DNA from: Synchiropus splendidus
Taxonomy: Eukaryota > Chordata > Actinopteri > Syngnathiformes > Callionymidae
Direction: 5' to 3'
DNA: 64,000 nucleotides
Assembly: GCF_027744825.2 (NCBI RefSeq)
Contig: NC_071350.1
Span: 1,984,001-2,048,000, forward strand
Numbering within the stretch: position 1 is the stretch's first letter; the number at the start of each line of letters is the position of its first letter. This document shows positions 34,277 through 43,774 of the stretch, one piece after another. A program made the translations under genes and the position numbers. The notes below the pieces were generated by a model. That model saw only the letters and a list, made by a program, of their open reading frames with translations, was not told the DNA's origin and did no database searches.

Positions 34277-34995
34277 ATGGATGCCTCTTCCGCCGCACAG
34301 CGTAGGTGAATATCAATCTATCTATTTGTCTATCTATCTATCTATGTACAGTATACATATATGTATATACATATATGTATATCTATGTATCTACATTTAC
34401 ATATATAAGTATAATAAAAACGTTATGTCATGTTTATCACGTACCACATCTCTTTTCATTCACAGATATCGTCACTCATCTGTGTGATGTTCATTTAACA
34501 CAGAGTGATACAGGTAAAAAATATTTAATTATTTTATAATTCGTTGTTAATACCTCTACTATTAAGCGCTACAACAACCGCTCTTCTATTTTTCAGATAT
34601 TATCGCCTCCGCGGATAACTTTCCGGAGACGCTGATTGACGCTGAGGAGCTTGAGCGGTTAATGCGGGGAACTTTTGAAGACGGAGGCGTCCACACGGAT
34701 CCGTCGTCGGCGAATCCGAGAGCGAGTCTTCGAGTGAGCAGCGTTGAGGATCCGAACACCCCGTGTGTTATAATAATCGACAGTGAGGACGAGTTTACCG
34801 CACCTCGGCCTGAGCCGAGTACAGGAAACCGACCGAAGGGGAGTAACCAGCGCTCTCTGAGTCGGAAACGGCGGTATAATTCGACACGGAAGACAGGACC
34901 GTCGCTAGTCATTGGTGAGAAGGAGACAGCAATTCTAAACATAATTACGATAACTAGGTAAAGAATAACAGTATTTATTAAGTGTATATACGTGC

Positions 34996-35032
<37 letters not shown>

Positions 35033-37008
35033 CGTGTATGTGTGCATGAAAAGATCAATCGGAACCCGGAAATCAGACACGCCCGGGAAGTCGGCCGGAC
35101 CCTGCGGTGGCTGATCATTTATTGGAGGGGTCGCTCCAACTGTTCGTCGGTGAGAGCAAAACATTCAGTTCAATCAAAAAAAAAAAAAAAAAAGAAAAAG
35201 TATTTTAACCACATCCTGTCGATGTGTTTTATGTTTAACTACCTATGTTTTTTGTTTTATTCAATGCCTGTGCGTATAAAAACAGATGTTCAGTCAGAGG
35301 TCGAAGGAGTAGATCATTCGCACGTGGATTCTTTCACTCAGCAGACACCGCAACTGATTGGGGGTGAGAAAAAACATTTAGAGTGATAGTTTACGTTTCA
35401 CTGCTGTATTTATTTATTTATTTTTCACATAAAAACAGATACAAAGGCGACGAGCACGCCGTGTCTTCTACCCATCGCTTCAACGCAACCTCCAACGTTT
35501 GGTAAGATGCGAATCTCAATTTTTTTCAACACACATCTCTACCGTTCAGTATCAGATGAATGGTTGTATGTTCAGTATTATACTTGTGGTTTAATGATGC
35601 GTCTATTTGGTGTGTTAGAGCGTCAAGCTGTCTGTTATCTGTAATTTGGTTTATCTATGTTCAGGCTATATGCTTTTAGACAGTGTAATTTTATTATTGA
35701 AGGTGTTTGAGTAACTGTTACAGCTAAACGTCGTTGTAATTTTATTACTATGCTTTTTTAATGGTTATGACCCCCTAGAGGTCGTGATTACTATTTACAC
35801 TATGCTTTAACGTCGTTGACCGCTAGAGGTCGCGATTACTATTTACACTATGCTCTAACGACGATAGCCACCAGAGGTCGTGGTTACTCTTTACACTATG
35901 CTTTAACGTCGTTGACCACTAGAGGTCGTGGTTACTATTTACACTATGCTTTAACGTCGTTGACCACTAGAGGTCGTGATTTTACTAATTGTAATGCGCT
36001 TTAATGACAGTATACACTAGTGATTTACTATTTGTTTTTATGCTTTAAATGTTGAACCTTAGTAGATCCCTACGTTTATTTATTATTTTATTTTATTCTT
36101 TTTATTTATTTATTTATTTTTTAATGCTCTTAAGGATCTGGTTCTGTTGTGATGATGGATTTTTTGATATGGATGCTACACATGTTGTTGTTTTATTATC
36201 GTCATTGTTAGAAAACAACACGTCTCTACACCGGTTATATGATTACGTAATTGTGTTTTTTGCAGGTCGTATTTTTTCATATTTTACTCAGCTTATTTCC
36301 ATACTACTCTACTTATATTTATACGGTATTAACTGCGACCGGTGGTCTTGCTTTCCGATTGTATTTACATTTGCATTGTTGTCAATATTCTGTTTCAGAT
36401 CTCCCTCCGGGGTCTTGGCCTTTGTGGGAGACATCGACACCAGTTTTAGCAGTACCTCTGGATTTGCTATCTGGATCGTTCCCTGCGGAGGACTCGCCAT
36501 CGACAACTGAGGAACCTGCACCTCCACTGCCACCGTCACCGCCGTCATCAGCACCGCCACCGTCACCGCCGTCATCAACACAGCCATCGACGCCGCCGTC
36601 ATCAACACCGGCAACGACCTCGGACGGCCCACGGACAGCACCCCGGATACCGACGCCGTCTTACATCACATCACCCCTCGACCATCCCCTGCCTCTACCC
36701 CCTACCGCTGAGCAGAGAGTGCGTTCGCTTGAACGGCGTCTACATCAGATCGAAATACAGAGTCGACGTCTAGCCAGGCAAGCGCGTCAAGCACGTAGAT
36801 ACCGACGGTTGGCGCGAAATCTACGTGAAGGTAAGATTAACAACTATTTCAATGAGTAATCAGCTGGGATGCATATGTCTTATATATTATTACCGCTGTT
36901 ACAGAACTCATCGCTAAGGACGTCACAAATAAAGCTCTGGTGGCCGAAGTTCTGAGGCTCCTAAAACGTCAAGGACCTGGTGGTAACAGACGTCGTGGAC
37001 TGATCTGA
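34277..37008 (+). CDS. Seven-exon Polinton gene: nuclear-type protein with SIM-like motif and coiled coil
   Basis: I propose exons 34277-34301, 34466-34513, 34597-34914, 35286-35363, 35439-35501, 36399-36830 and 36905-37008. Together they give 1068 nt, 355 codons plus TGA, with no internal stop. Every intron starts GT (gtaggt, gtaaaa, gtgaga, gtgaga, gtaaga, gtaaga), ends AG after a pyrimidine tract and is phase 1; four of the six junctions form a G|AT (Asp) codon. The ATG at 34277 has a strong context (ACCATGG). Visible parts: an acidic exon 3 with VIIIDSEDE (residues about 82-90), which fits a SUMO-interaction motif; a basic SRKRRYNSTRK stretch (about 113-123), a possible nuclear signal; a Pro/Ser/Thr-rich exon 6; and an Arg-rich coiled coil (about 282-345) crossing the last intron. 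Function unknown; a regulatory or DNA-associated role is inferred. It lies upstream of the polymerase on the same strand. Polintons have been reported to carry a coiled-coil protein, which this may be. Confidence 0.7.
34311..34400 (+). repeat. (TATC)n and AT-rich simple repeats in intron 1
   Basis: Runs of CTAT/TATC followed by alternating TATATGTATATACATA sequence. Confidence 0.8.
34999..35029 (+). repeat. (TG)n microsatellite in intron 3
   Basis: About 15 uninterrupted TG units between exons 3 and 4 of the spliced gene. Confidence 0.9.
35765..36005 (+). repeat. 48-bp minisatellite in intron 5
   Basis: CTAGAGGTCG or CCAGAGGTCG recurs exactly every 48 bp (35775, 35823, 35871, 35919, 35967). 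The repeats also create a short open frame, which is not a gene. The rest of this 897-base intron is AT-rich and featureless. Confidence 0.85.
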
Positions 37009-37247
37009 AGTTCAACCACAGTAAGGTCCATTTGGAGGCTCATTATTTAAAAGCAGTGCTGGATGATTGTGTTTTGAGGTTGCTGTTGCACCGCGGGACG
37101 ATTGTGTTTTGAAGTTGCTGTTACATCGTGGGTGATTGTGTTTTGAGATTGTTGTTACACCACGGTTTTGTGTTTTGAGACTGTTGTTTTGTTTATTAAA
37201 TTTTTAAATTATTATTTTATTGTTATTGTTATTGTTATTATTACGTT
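37009..37247 (+). other. Spacer between spliced gene and polymerase
   Basis: Contains three or four imperfect repeats of about 36 bp based on GATTGTGTTTTGAGGTTGCTG and a poly(A)-type ATTAAA at 37195-37200 that could end the spliced transcript. AT-rich just before the polymerase ATG. Confidence 0.5.
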
Positions 37248-40200
37248 ATGGCCGACCATGATGGTTTTCCTTCCGGTTCTGACCCTGAATCCACCCACAA
37301 CCAGTACACTACACCACACCCCATTGACCAGAGTGCTTCACCGACACGTATGTTTCTGGCTGACTTGTTTGACGACATGTCTGAGGAGGATGTAGTGCAG
37401 GTCTACGACCCGAGTATAAACGAAAACATGGAGTCAATTTTTTTTGGTGAGAGAGAGGATAATCGTATTTTTAATATGGTTCCTGCATCATCTCGTGAGG
37501 GTAGGGCTGATACCTCTTTAGACAATGACGATTGGTTAGAAAGGTTTGTTGATAATCTACAGACGGTTGATTCAGGGACACCTGCTCTTGACCCTCTGAT
37601 AGATGTACCCTGCTCTAGCCGTAGCGACGACGTTGTTGACGATGACGTTGATTCGGTTCAGGAAGGATGCTGCATTGGTGGTACCGGTATTGATTCAGAA
37701 GTCATAGAGCCTTTTAACACCGACAGGATAAGAAGGGTGCTAACACGTCCTGCTGTACCAGACACTCCTGATTTAGCTACTTTCTACAGAGGCTTGATGG
37801 AACAGGTCAGAGAGCTAGCTGACGAAGCGCAGAGACTAGCAGAACGGGAGGACGTGGTTCAGCTTGAAGTGGTTGGCGAAGATGTTCAAGAACACGTTAA
37901 TGTTGTGGTTGAAGGTGACGGCGGAAATATCTACCCTGCTTTTGAGGACCTCCTCAGCAACACAGTGCAGTCTGACAGAGTCATCGCTATGGGCAAGAGA
38001 ATCGAATTAACGGTTCAAATTGTACATAACCCTCGAGGAGGCGCTAAACGCAAGCTCGAGAAGACACTGGATGCCGAAATTATTGGTAAAAAAAGACGGC
38101 ATCTCTATGTAGTTGGTGGTGATGGAACTGATCAGCTTTGCTTCGCAATCAGCCTTTCTTGTCTCCTTAACCCTAAGCGTACGTACCAAGATTGTGTTGA
38201 GTTGGGAAGAGAATTACAAAACAAAGCTGGTTTAGATTCTCAAACACAGATCACATTTACAGATATACCCCTGTTCGAACAGATAGTGAAGCGTAAAATC
38301 GTCGTGTTTCATAAAACGACAGCAAACCAGCCATTAGCGCATTATGCCACCGGTTTTGCTGATGGTTCGGAACCCTTATACTTGTTTCTGCTTCAGGGAC
38401 ACTATTACGGGGTGAAGAACCCAAAAGGTTTTTTAGGAACACGTTACTTCTGCAGCAGCTGTCATAAGGGGTATGAAGATAAATCAAAACACATATGTAA
38501 AGGTCACTGTAGTGTTTGTCACGATCCTGTTTGCCCTACAGAGGTTCCAAACCCTGTAACTTGCGAGGACTGCCGCAGGGTTTGTAGAACGCCTTCCTGC
38601 ATTGCGAGACACAAAGCGATTGGTGCTAATGGGTCGAGTCTGTGTCAGAGATACAAAAAATGTGAAAAATGCGGAAGGTGCCGGTATATCCCGTTAAAAC
38701 AGGGTAAACCCAACCACTGTTGCGTTGTGCTTAAATGTAACATCTGCGGTGTAAAATTATCGACGACAAATGAGGTCCACCAGTGCTACATTCAAACCGT
38801 TGCCAGGAAGACAGAGCATCCTGATCTGGTTTTTTATGATTTTGAAACGTTTACAGACGACCAAGGTAGACATGTCCCTTTTTTAGTGTGTGTGAAGACG
38901 CAGAAAGGTGAAGAGAGGGTGTTTTACGGTCTCGATTGTGTTAGAGCGTTTCTTTTATATTTCAGAAAGAACCGGTTTAGAGGCTGTGTTTTTGTTGCGC
39001 ATAATGCCAGGGGTTTTGACAGCATCATTGTCTTGAGAGGTATGCTTGACGAAGGGTTAATACCCAAGAGGATAATCATGACAGGTAGTAAGATACTTTG
39101 TCTTGAGGATCCTCACTACAAGCTAAAATTCATTGACTCTCTCTCATTCCTAACCATGCGACTCAGCTCCATGCCTAAAGCTCTAGGTTTCACAGACCAT
39201 TGCAAGGGTTTTTTTCCACACAAGTTTAGCTCAAAAGAGCGCCTGCATTACATCGGGGCCTATCCTCCTCCCTCAGACTATGGCGTTGAGAGCATGTCAG
39301 ACCCTGAACAGAGAGATTTTTACAGCTGGTATGAATCTGTGCGTGAGAATTCTTTCGATTTCAGGAGTGAAGCTATTCGTTATTGTAAAAACGATGTCGA
39401 CATTCTGGCCAGAGGATGCACAATATTTAGAGAGGAGTTTTTTAAAGAAACAGGTGTTGATGCACTCTCATCCGTAACAATCGCCTCTGCGTGTATGGCT
39501 GTTTTCAGGACCAACTTTTTAAAACCAGACACATTGGCCATACCGTGTCCCTACAATTACATGACAAGAGGCACCAAGAGGTTCTCAGATGCTTCCATCC
39601 AATGGCTGCAGTGGGAATCACACAGACAGGGTATTTTCATCCAGCATGCCTTGAATCGTGGGGAGATGTCGTTTGGCCAGTATTTTGTTGATGGTTATGC
39701 AGAAGTTGACGGTGTTAAGCAGGTCTGGGAGTTTTACGGATGTTTCTTCCACGGGTGTCCTTCGTGTGTTGATCCTCATGCAGTCTGCCCATTAAGAGGT
39801 AGACCCTATGGTGAATTCTACTCTGCTACGGTGGGGAGAGAGCAGACGTTAAAGTCTGATCATGGGGTGCGACTTGTTACCATCTGGGAGCACGAATGGC
39901 GTTCGCTTCGACAATCGTGTGATGATCTCAGAGATTTTCTCTTAGATTTTGACACCCCTGAGCCCCTCAACCCTCGTAATGCCCTCTACGGCGGTAGAAC
40001 CAGTGCTTTAAAGCTACGTTACACGACCAAGCCTGGTGAAAAAGTTTATTACGCTGACGTCACCTCTCTGTATCCTTACGTCAACAGCACATGCTCCTAC
40101 CCTCTAGGGCATCCCCGAATAATCCACAAGGACTTTGGTGATCCTAGACAGTACTTCGGTCTGATCAAGGCGGTTGTCTATCCTCCTAGGGGTTTATATG

Positions 40201-41306
40201 TACCCGTTTTACCCTATAGAGGACCAGGGGGTAAATTACACTTCACATTATGCAGTATCTGTTCGAGTCGTAATGTTCAGGACAGTGACTGTAAGCATAA
40301 TGATGATGAGCGTGCTTTGACAGGGGTCTGGGTCACCGTTGAGTTCAACAAGGCTCTGGACAAGGGATACAAGGTGGCCAAGATTATCGAAGTATGGCAT
40401 TTTGATAGATCTAGCGATTGTATTTTCGCGGGTTACATCCGTACATTCCTGAAGGGGAAGCAGGAGGCTTCTGGTTACCCTGCTGAGGTTGTTGATCAGG
40501 AAAGCCGCGACAAATACATTCAGGATTATCAAGCCCATCAGGGGATTTTGCTTTGTGCTGATAAGATTTGTCACAACCCAGCAAAGAGACAGGTGGCTAA
40601 AGTTTGTCTTAATAGCCTGTGGGGCAAGTTCTGCCAGAGGGAGAACATGTCTCAGGTTTCTGTAGTGTCAGACCCCAACGAGTTTTTCAGTTTCTTGTTT
40701 TCAGGGAAATACGAGGTCAGCTACTTTAACGTGCTGGATGAGAAAAAAGTTGTGATCCAGTGGCGTTACAAGGGTCTCTACCCTCCTGGTAAAAGCAGCA
40801 ATGTTTTTATCGGTGCTTTTACCACTGCTTATGCTCGTCTGAAGTTGTACAGTTACATGGAGAAATTGCAGGAGAATGTTCTCTATGTCGACACAGACAG
40901 CTTGATATATGTGGTGAAAGACGGTGAGACACCTTTAAAATTAGGTAACTATCTCGGTGATCTGACTGATGAACTCGACGGGGATAGCATCGAGGACTTT
41001 GTTTCGGCAGGTCCTAAGACGTATGCTTATAGGACCAAAGGACAGAAGAAGGTTGTGATGAAGGTTAAAGGTATCACACAAACAAAAGAATCTTGTCAGC
41101 GGATAAACTTTGACTCCGTCAGAGATCTTGTAGAGGGGTATTTGCAGAATTCACCTGATGGGGTGCTTGAGACCCTCCAACACAACATCGTGAGGGATAA
41201 AAAAAACATCACCGTAAAAAACAGGTCAGTTATTAAAAAACTCCGGGTCGTGTACGATAAGAGGCGATTGTTTTCGGACGGCACAACCAAACCTTTCGGA
41301 TTCTGA
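37248..41306 (+). CDS. POLB: Protein-primed family B DNA polymerase of Polinton
   Basis: 1352 codons, ATG start, apparently intact. The N-terminal 250 residues are acidic and disordered. Residues about 285-395 (D292, C298, H385 in GTDQLCFA...HYYGV) have a papain/OTU-like spacing. A Cys/His-rich zinc region follows (about 399-520). The 3'-5' exonuclease motifs are DFET (D531), N586-x4-D591 and YCKND (Y712, D716). The polymerase motifs are A, D937 in DVTSLYP; B, K1118 and N1122 in KVCLNSLWG; and C, D1215/D1217 in YVDTDS. The spacing between A and B leaves room for the TPR insertions of protein-primed enzymes. It ends with PFGF, as is usual for the family. All catalytic residues are present. Role: replication of the linear element from a protein primer at the inverted repeats. 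The packaging ATPase follows 24 bases downstream. Confidence 0.95.
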   Translation: MADHDGFPSGSDPESTHNQYTTPHPIDQSASPTRMFLADLFDDMSEEDVVQVYDPSINENMESIFFGEREDNRIFNMVPASSREGRADTSLDNDDWLERFVDNLQTVDSGTPALDPLIDVPCSSRSDDVVDDDVDSVQEGCCIGGTGIDSEVIEPFNTDRIRRVLTRPAVPDTPDLATFYRGLMEQVRELADEAQRLAEREDVVQLEVVGEDVQEHVNVVVEGDGGNIYPAFEDLLSNTVQSDRVIAMGKRIELTVQIVHNPRGGAKRKLEKTLDAEIIGKKRRHLYVVGGDGTDQLCFAISLSCLLNPKRTYQDCVELGRELQNKAGLDSQTQITFTDIPLFEQIVKRKIVVFHKTTANQPLAHYATGFADGSEPLYLFLLQGHYYGVKNPKGFLGTRYFCSSCHKGYEDKSKHICKGHCSVCHDPVCPTEVPNPVTCEDCRRVCRTPSCIARHKAIGANGSSLCQRYKKCEKCGRCRYIPLKQGKPNHCCVVLKCNICGVKLSTTNEVHQCYIQTVARKTEHPDLVFYDFETFTDDQGRHVPFLVCVKTQKGEERVFYGLDCVRAFLLYFRKNRFRGCVFVAHNARGFDSIIVLRGMLDEGLIPKRIIMTGSKILCLEDPHYKLKFIDSLSFLTMRLSSMPKALGFTDHCKGFFPHKFSSKERLHYIGAYPPPSDYGVESMSDPEQRDFYSWYESVRENSFDFRSEAIRYCKNDVDILARGCTIFREEFFKETGVDALSSVTIASACMAVFRTNFLKPDTLAIPCPYNYMTRGTKRFSDASIQWLQWESHRQGIFIQHALNRGEMSFGQYFVDGYAEVDGVKQVWEFYGCFFHGCPSCVDPHAVCPLRGRPYGEFYSATVGREQTLKSDHGVRLVTIWEHEWRSLRQSCDDLRDFLLDFDTPEPLNPRNALYGGRTSALKLRYTTKPGEKVYYADVTSLYPYVNSTCSYPLGHPRIIHKDFGDPRQYFGLIKAVVYPPRGLYVPVLPYRGPGGKLHFTLCSICSSRNVQDSDCKHNDDERALTGVWVTVEFNKALDKGYKVAKIIEVWHFDRSSDCIFAGYIRTFLKGKQEASGYPAEVVDQESRDKYIQDYQAHQGILLCADKICHNPAKRQVAKVCLNSLWGKFCQRENMSQVSVVSDPNEFFSFLFSGKYEVSYFNVLDEKKVVIQWRYKGLYPPGKSSNVFIGAFTTAYARLKLYSYMEKLQENVLYVDTDSLIYVVKDGETPLKLGNYLGDLTDELDGDSIEDFVSAGPKTYAYRTKGQKKVVMKVKGITQTKESCQRINFDSVRDLVEGYLQNSPDGVLETLQHNIVRDKKNITVKNRSVIKKLRVVYDKRRLFSDGTTKPFGF

Positions 41307-41330
41307 GTTTTGAGTGGATGAGGGGTCATT

Positions 41331-41999
41331 ATGGAAGGAATTAATTTCGATCCTCGTTTGAAAACACCATTTTCATGTCTAGTGGTGGGACCATCGGGGT
41401 CAGGAAAGACCCATTTTGTAAAATGTATGCTTGAAAATTGTGAACATGTTATGGATGATGTCAATGTAAATATTGTGTGGATTTATACTTCTTTTCAACC
41501 TATGTACACTGAATTGCAAAAGATGAATAAAAATATCAAATTCATTGAAGGTTTACCTGAATCTTTTGAAAATGAAGATGTATTTCCTTCTGATAGAAAA
41601 CATTTGATTATTCTTGATGATGTTATTTTTGAAGCTTCTGAAAACCCAGAGGTTGTCCGTGTTTTTACACAGTACAGACATCATAAAAATATGAGTGTTA
41701 TAATGCTGACGCAAAACTTATTTCATCGTGGTAAATATAGTCGTACTATTAGTCTGAATAGCAATTACTTTGTATTGTTTAAGAATCCTCGCGATAAAAT
41801 GCAGATAAAAGTTCTTGCTCAACAGATTTACCCGTCTCAAAGAGCTTTCTTTCTAGAAAGCTTTGAAGATGCTACAACCGACGCTCACGGGTACTTAATT
41901 GTTGATCTAACACCCTCATGTCCAGAACGCTACAGACTAAGGACTGGGATACTTCCTCACCAGCGTCACACTGTGTACATACCAAAAACATCTGTTTAA
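41331..41999 (+). CDS. ATP: FtsK/HerA-type DNA-packaging ATPase
   Basis: 222 codons, ATG. Walker A G20-P-S-G-S-G-K-T27; Walker B LIILDD with D96/D97; a sensor-like MLTQN follows (about 125-129), then HRGKYSR as a possible arginine finger. This short A32-like form is typical of Polintons, adintoviruses and virophages and drives genome packaging into the capsid. It is 24 bases after the polymerase stop, and the next ORF starts 3 bases after its own stop, so a shared transcript is likely. Codon use is more AT-rich than in the polymerase. Confidence 0.9.
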   Translation: MEGINFDPRLKTPFSCLVVGPSGSGKTHFVKCMLENCEHVMDDVNVNIVWIYTSFQPMYTELQKMNKNIKFIEGLPESFENEDVFPSDRKHLIILDDVIFEASENPEVVRVFTQYRHHKNMSVIMLTQNLFHRGKYSRTISLNSNYFVLFKNPRDKMQIKVLAQQIYPSQRAFFLESFEDATTDAHGYLIVDLTPSCPERYRLRTGILPHQRHTVYIPKTSV

Positions 42000-42002
42000 G
42001 TT

Positions 42003-42344
42003 ATGTCAGAGCGTATAAAAAGAAACGCTGTTTTACTTAAGGAACTATACCACGCTCCGTCAAAGAAACGTAAAGACATTTTGATGCGTAGTTCTCGGGA
42101 CTTTATTCAAGCTCTTGGCGAGATTGCCCTGAATGTTTTGAAGGGGAATGTACCATTGTCGCAAGCTCAGTTCAAAAAACTAAAAAAACAGAAGAAAAAC
42201 ATCAGACTCTTGGCTAATAAAAAAGCGTGCGTGAAGCGTAAACGAAGGATTCTTAAAAAGCAGTCGGGTGGATTCCTGTTGCCGTTGCTAGCGGCTGCCG
42301 TTCCAATCATTGGAAATCTAATAGGCGGTCTTGTAAAGAAGTAA
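42003..42344 (+). CDS. Small basic protein with hydrophobic glycine-rich tail
   Basis: 113 codons, ATG, starting 3 bases after the ATPase stop. Lys/Arg-rich throughout (KKRKD, KKLKKQKK, KRKRR), then a C-terminal GGFLLPLLAAAVP...GNLIGGLVKK (residues about 89-113), which could insert in or lyse a membrane. Small basic proteins ending in a GGFL-type segment are common in Polintons and adintoviruses and have been compared with adenovirus core or membrane-active peptides. A virion component is therefore likely; the exact role is unknown. Confidence 0.7.
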   Translation: MSERIKRNAVLLKELYHAPSKKRKDILMRSSRDFIQALGEIALNVLKGNVPLSQAQFKKLKKQKKNIRLLANKKACVKRKRRILKKQSGGFLLPLLAAAVPIIGNLIGGLVKK

Positions 42345-42350
42345 AAGGCC

Positions 42351-43115
42351 ATGAAGACTGTCCAGAAAATGTATCTCGTCTCTCCTCAGCAAATTAACCA
42401 GTTATCACGCCCATCCACTGACATCCGTGAAACAGCCGAAGATGAATTGAATGAGAAGATGAGGACTGTTCTAAATGATTCTCAGTTAAACTCGTATGAG
42501 AAGATTAAAAAGTATGATGCTCTATTGCAGAGATATTTAACCTTTACAAAACAGGATCAGAGAGACCAAAGGAGAGTAACTCTGACTTTACAGCGAGACG
42601 GAGATCATCCCCTCGACTCTGACAGTCGCGACGAAAGCTTTCTAAAAACACCCTCTGTAACGGACGTCGTGGGTAAGGATATTCTAAACAGCCTTCCGTC
42701 AAAAGCTCGAAGAAATGCTGAATACATTATCCAGAGGATATCCAAAAATGGCGACGGTTGGAATATGAATGGTGAATTTATGTATGAAGGAAATGCTGTA
42801 AAAGGCTCTCATGTGATTGATATATTCAAGTACCTTTCCCTACCGTATAAGAAAACAAGTTCTTCATTACCTGAGGGGTGGTCCGAGTTTCTCGTCACAT
42901 TATTAAAGCTAAACATCCCTCTCACACTGCTGTCCAATCCTGAAGCGAGGACTCAATATCAGAGACTTAAATCGAATTCTACCTCGCGAAAGAAAAGTAT
43001 AGCAGAGGGCTGGTCTCCCGACCCTAAGGACTCTAAAGTGACACCTCGACGACGCTTAACACATGTAGCGACCAAAGGGAAGAAATTGTCTCTAACACCT
43101 CGATGGGTTTCATGA
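42351..43115 (+). CDS. Polinton conserved-type protein, unknown function
   Basis: 254 codons, ATG, 6 bases after the preceding stop. N-terminal half predicted helical and charged (about 30-75, coiled-coil-like, with SYEKIKKYDALLQRYL). A compact middle part (about 110-200) carries LNSLPSKARRNAEYIIQRI, then GSHVIDIFKYL and PEGWSEFL. The C-terminus is basic and Ser/Thr-rich. The place, as last gene of the rightward block after the ATPase, and its general build match a protein seen in other animal Polintons whose role is not established. Probably a virion or assembly factor; this is inference from context. Confidence 0.65.
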   Translation: MKTVQKMYLVSPQQINQLSRPSTDIRETAEDELNEKMRTVLNDSQLNSYEKIKKYDALLQRYLTFTKQDQRDQRRVTLTLQRDGDHPLDSDSRDESFLKTPSVTDVVGKDILNSLPSKARRNAEYIIQRISKNGDGWNMNGEFMYEGNAVKGSHVIDIFKYLSLPYKKTSSSLPEGWSEFLVTLLKLNIPLTLLSNPEARTQYQRLKSNSTSRKKSIAEGWSPDPKDSKVTPRRRLTHVATKGKKLSLTPRWVS

Positions 43116-43149
43116 ATAATTACCTTGTACACGGTTATTGTCTTTTCAT

Positions 43150-43167
43150 CAATAAAATGTTTTATTG
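43150..43167 (+). terminator. Bidirectional poly(A) signal between converging gene blocks
   Basis: CAATAAAA-TG-TTTTATTG is an 8-bp inverted repeat that gives AATAAA on both strands. It sits 35 bases after the last rightward stop and 59 bases after the protease stop on the other strand, so one site can end both transcripts. Confidence 0.75.
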
Positions 43168-43225
43168 AATTACTATAAGATTACAGATTTTCTTTTTAAC
43201 ACACGCACAAACAAAATAAGATTAG

Positions 43226-43768
43226 TCACACGTTACAATAGTCTTTAAAATACAGAAGAGAACAGTTTTGCTGTTTCCACGGACAGTGTGCACATCTTTT
43301 TAGACATTGTTGATGTTCTTTCACAAAGTTGTATACCATGAGGTCATTTTTTAAGGTATCGCCGCTGTATAGACTTAATACTTCTCTCATAGACAGCCCT
43401 CTAGCGCGATGACAGAGGTAGGAGACGCAGTGATGACCACATACAAACGATAGGGGGTGCTGTAGTTGACCATTGTTGTACTTGATGTCGACTGAATGTT
43501 TTTTGAGAAACTTTAAAATATTTTCAGGGTAATGTGCAAAGTAGGGACCCATTCCAAATGAGTCAAAGAAAGTTGTTCTGCCGTCTTCGTCGAGAGTTAA
43601 AGCCAACCAGTGCTCTCCCGGTTTATGCGACGGATGTGTGTTGACGATGAAATATGCAGGCAGTCTGAGGTGATGTGTCGATTGAGGCAACCTGTCCGAC
43701 GGCCATACACCGTAAAATGTGTCACCCAAAAGACCTCTCAGCAGCCTCTGTAACTGGAGACTATCCAT
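43226..43768 (-). CDS. PRO: Adenain-like (Ulp1-fold) cysteine protease
   Basis: 180 codons, ATG. The expected catalytic set is visible: H53 in GEHWLAL, D69 in FFDSFG, Q103 (oxyanion) and C110 in SFVCGHHC; the 7-residue Q-to-C spacing is as in adenovirus-type proteases. Size is usual for the family. Last gene of the leftward block, starting 6 bases after the capsid gene stop. Role: cleavage of capsid precursors during virion maturation. A Cys-rich C-terminal tail is present. No breaks are seen. Confidence 0.92.
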   Translation of the reverse strand: MDSLQLQRLLRGLLGDTFYGVWPSDRLPQSTHHLRLPAYFIVNTHPSHKPGEHWLALTLDEDGRTTFFDSFGMGPYFAHYPENILKFLKKHSVDIKYNNGQLQHPLSFVCGHHCVSYLCHRARGLSMREVLSLYSGDTLKNDLMVYNFVKEHQQCLKRCAHCPWKQQNCSLLYFKDYCNV

Positions 43769-43774
43769 AACTTT

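Noticed and set aside
34586..35164. 192-codon minus-strand frame opposite exon 3 of the spliced Polinton gene
   Set aside because: It runs through a dinucleotide repeat (poly Thr-His) and lies antisense to an exon with good splice signals; a shadow frame.
36049..36510. 153-codon plus-strand frame across intron 5 and exon 6
   Set aside because: It starts in AT-rich intron sequence and reads exon 6 in the wrong frame; the spliced frame is coherent with its neighbours.
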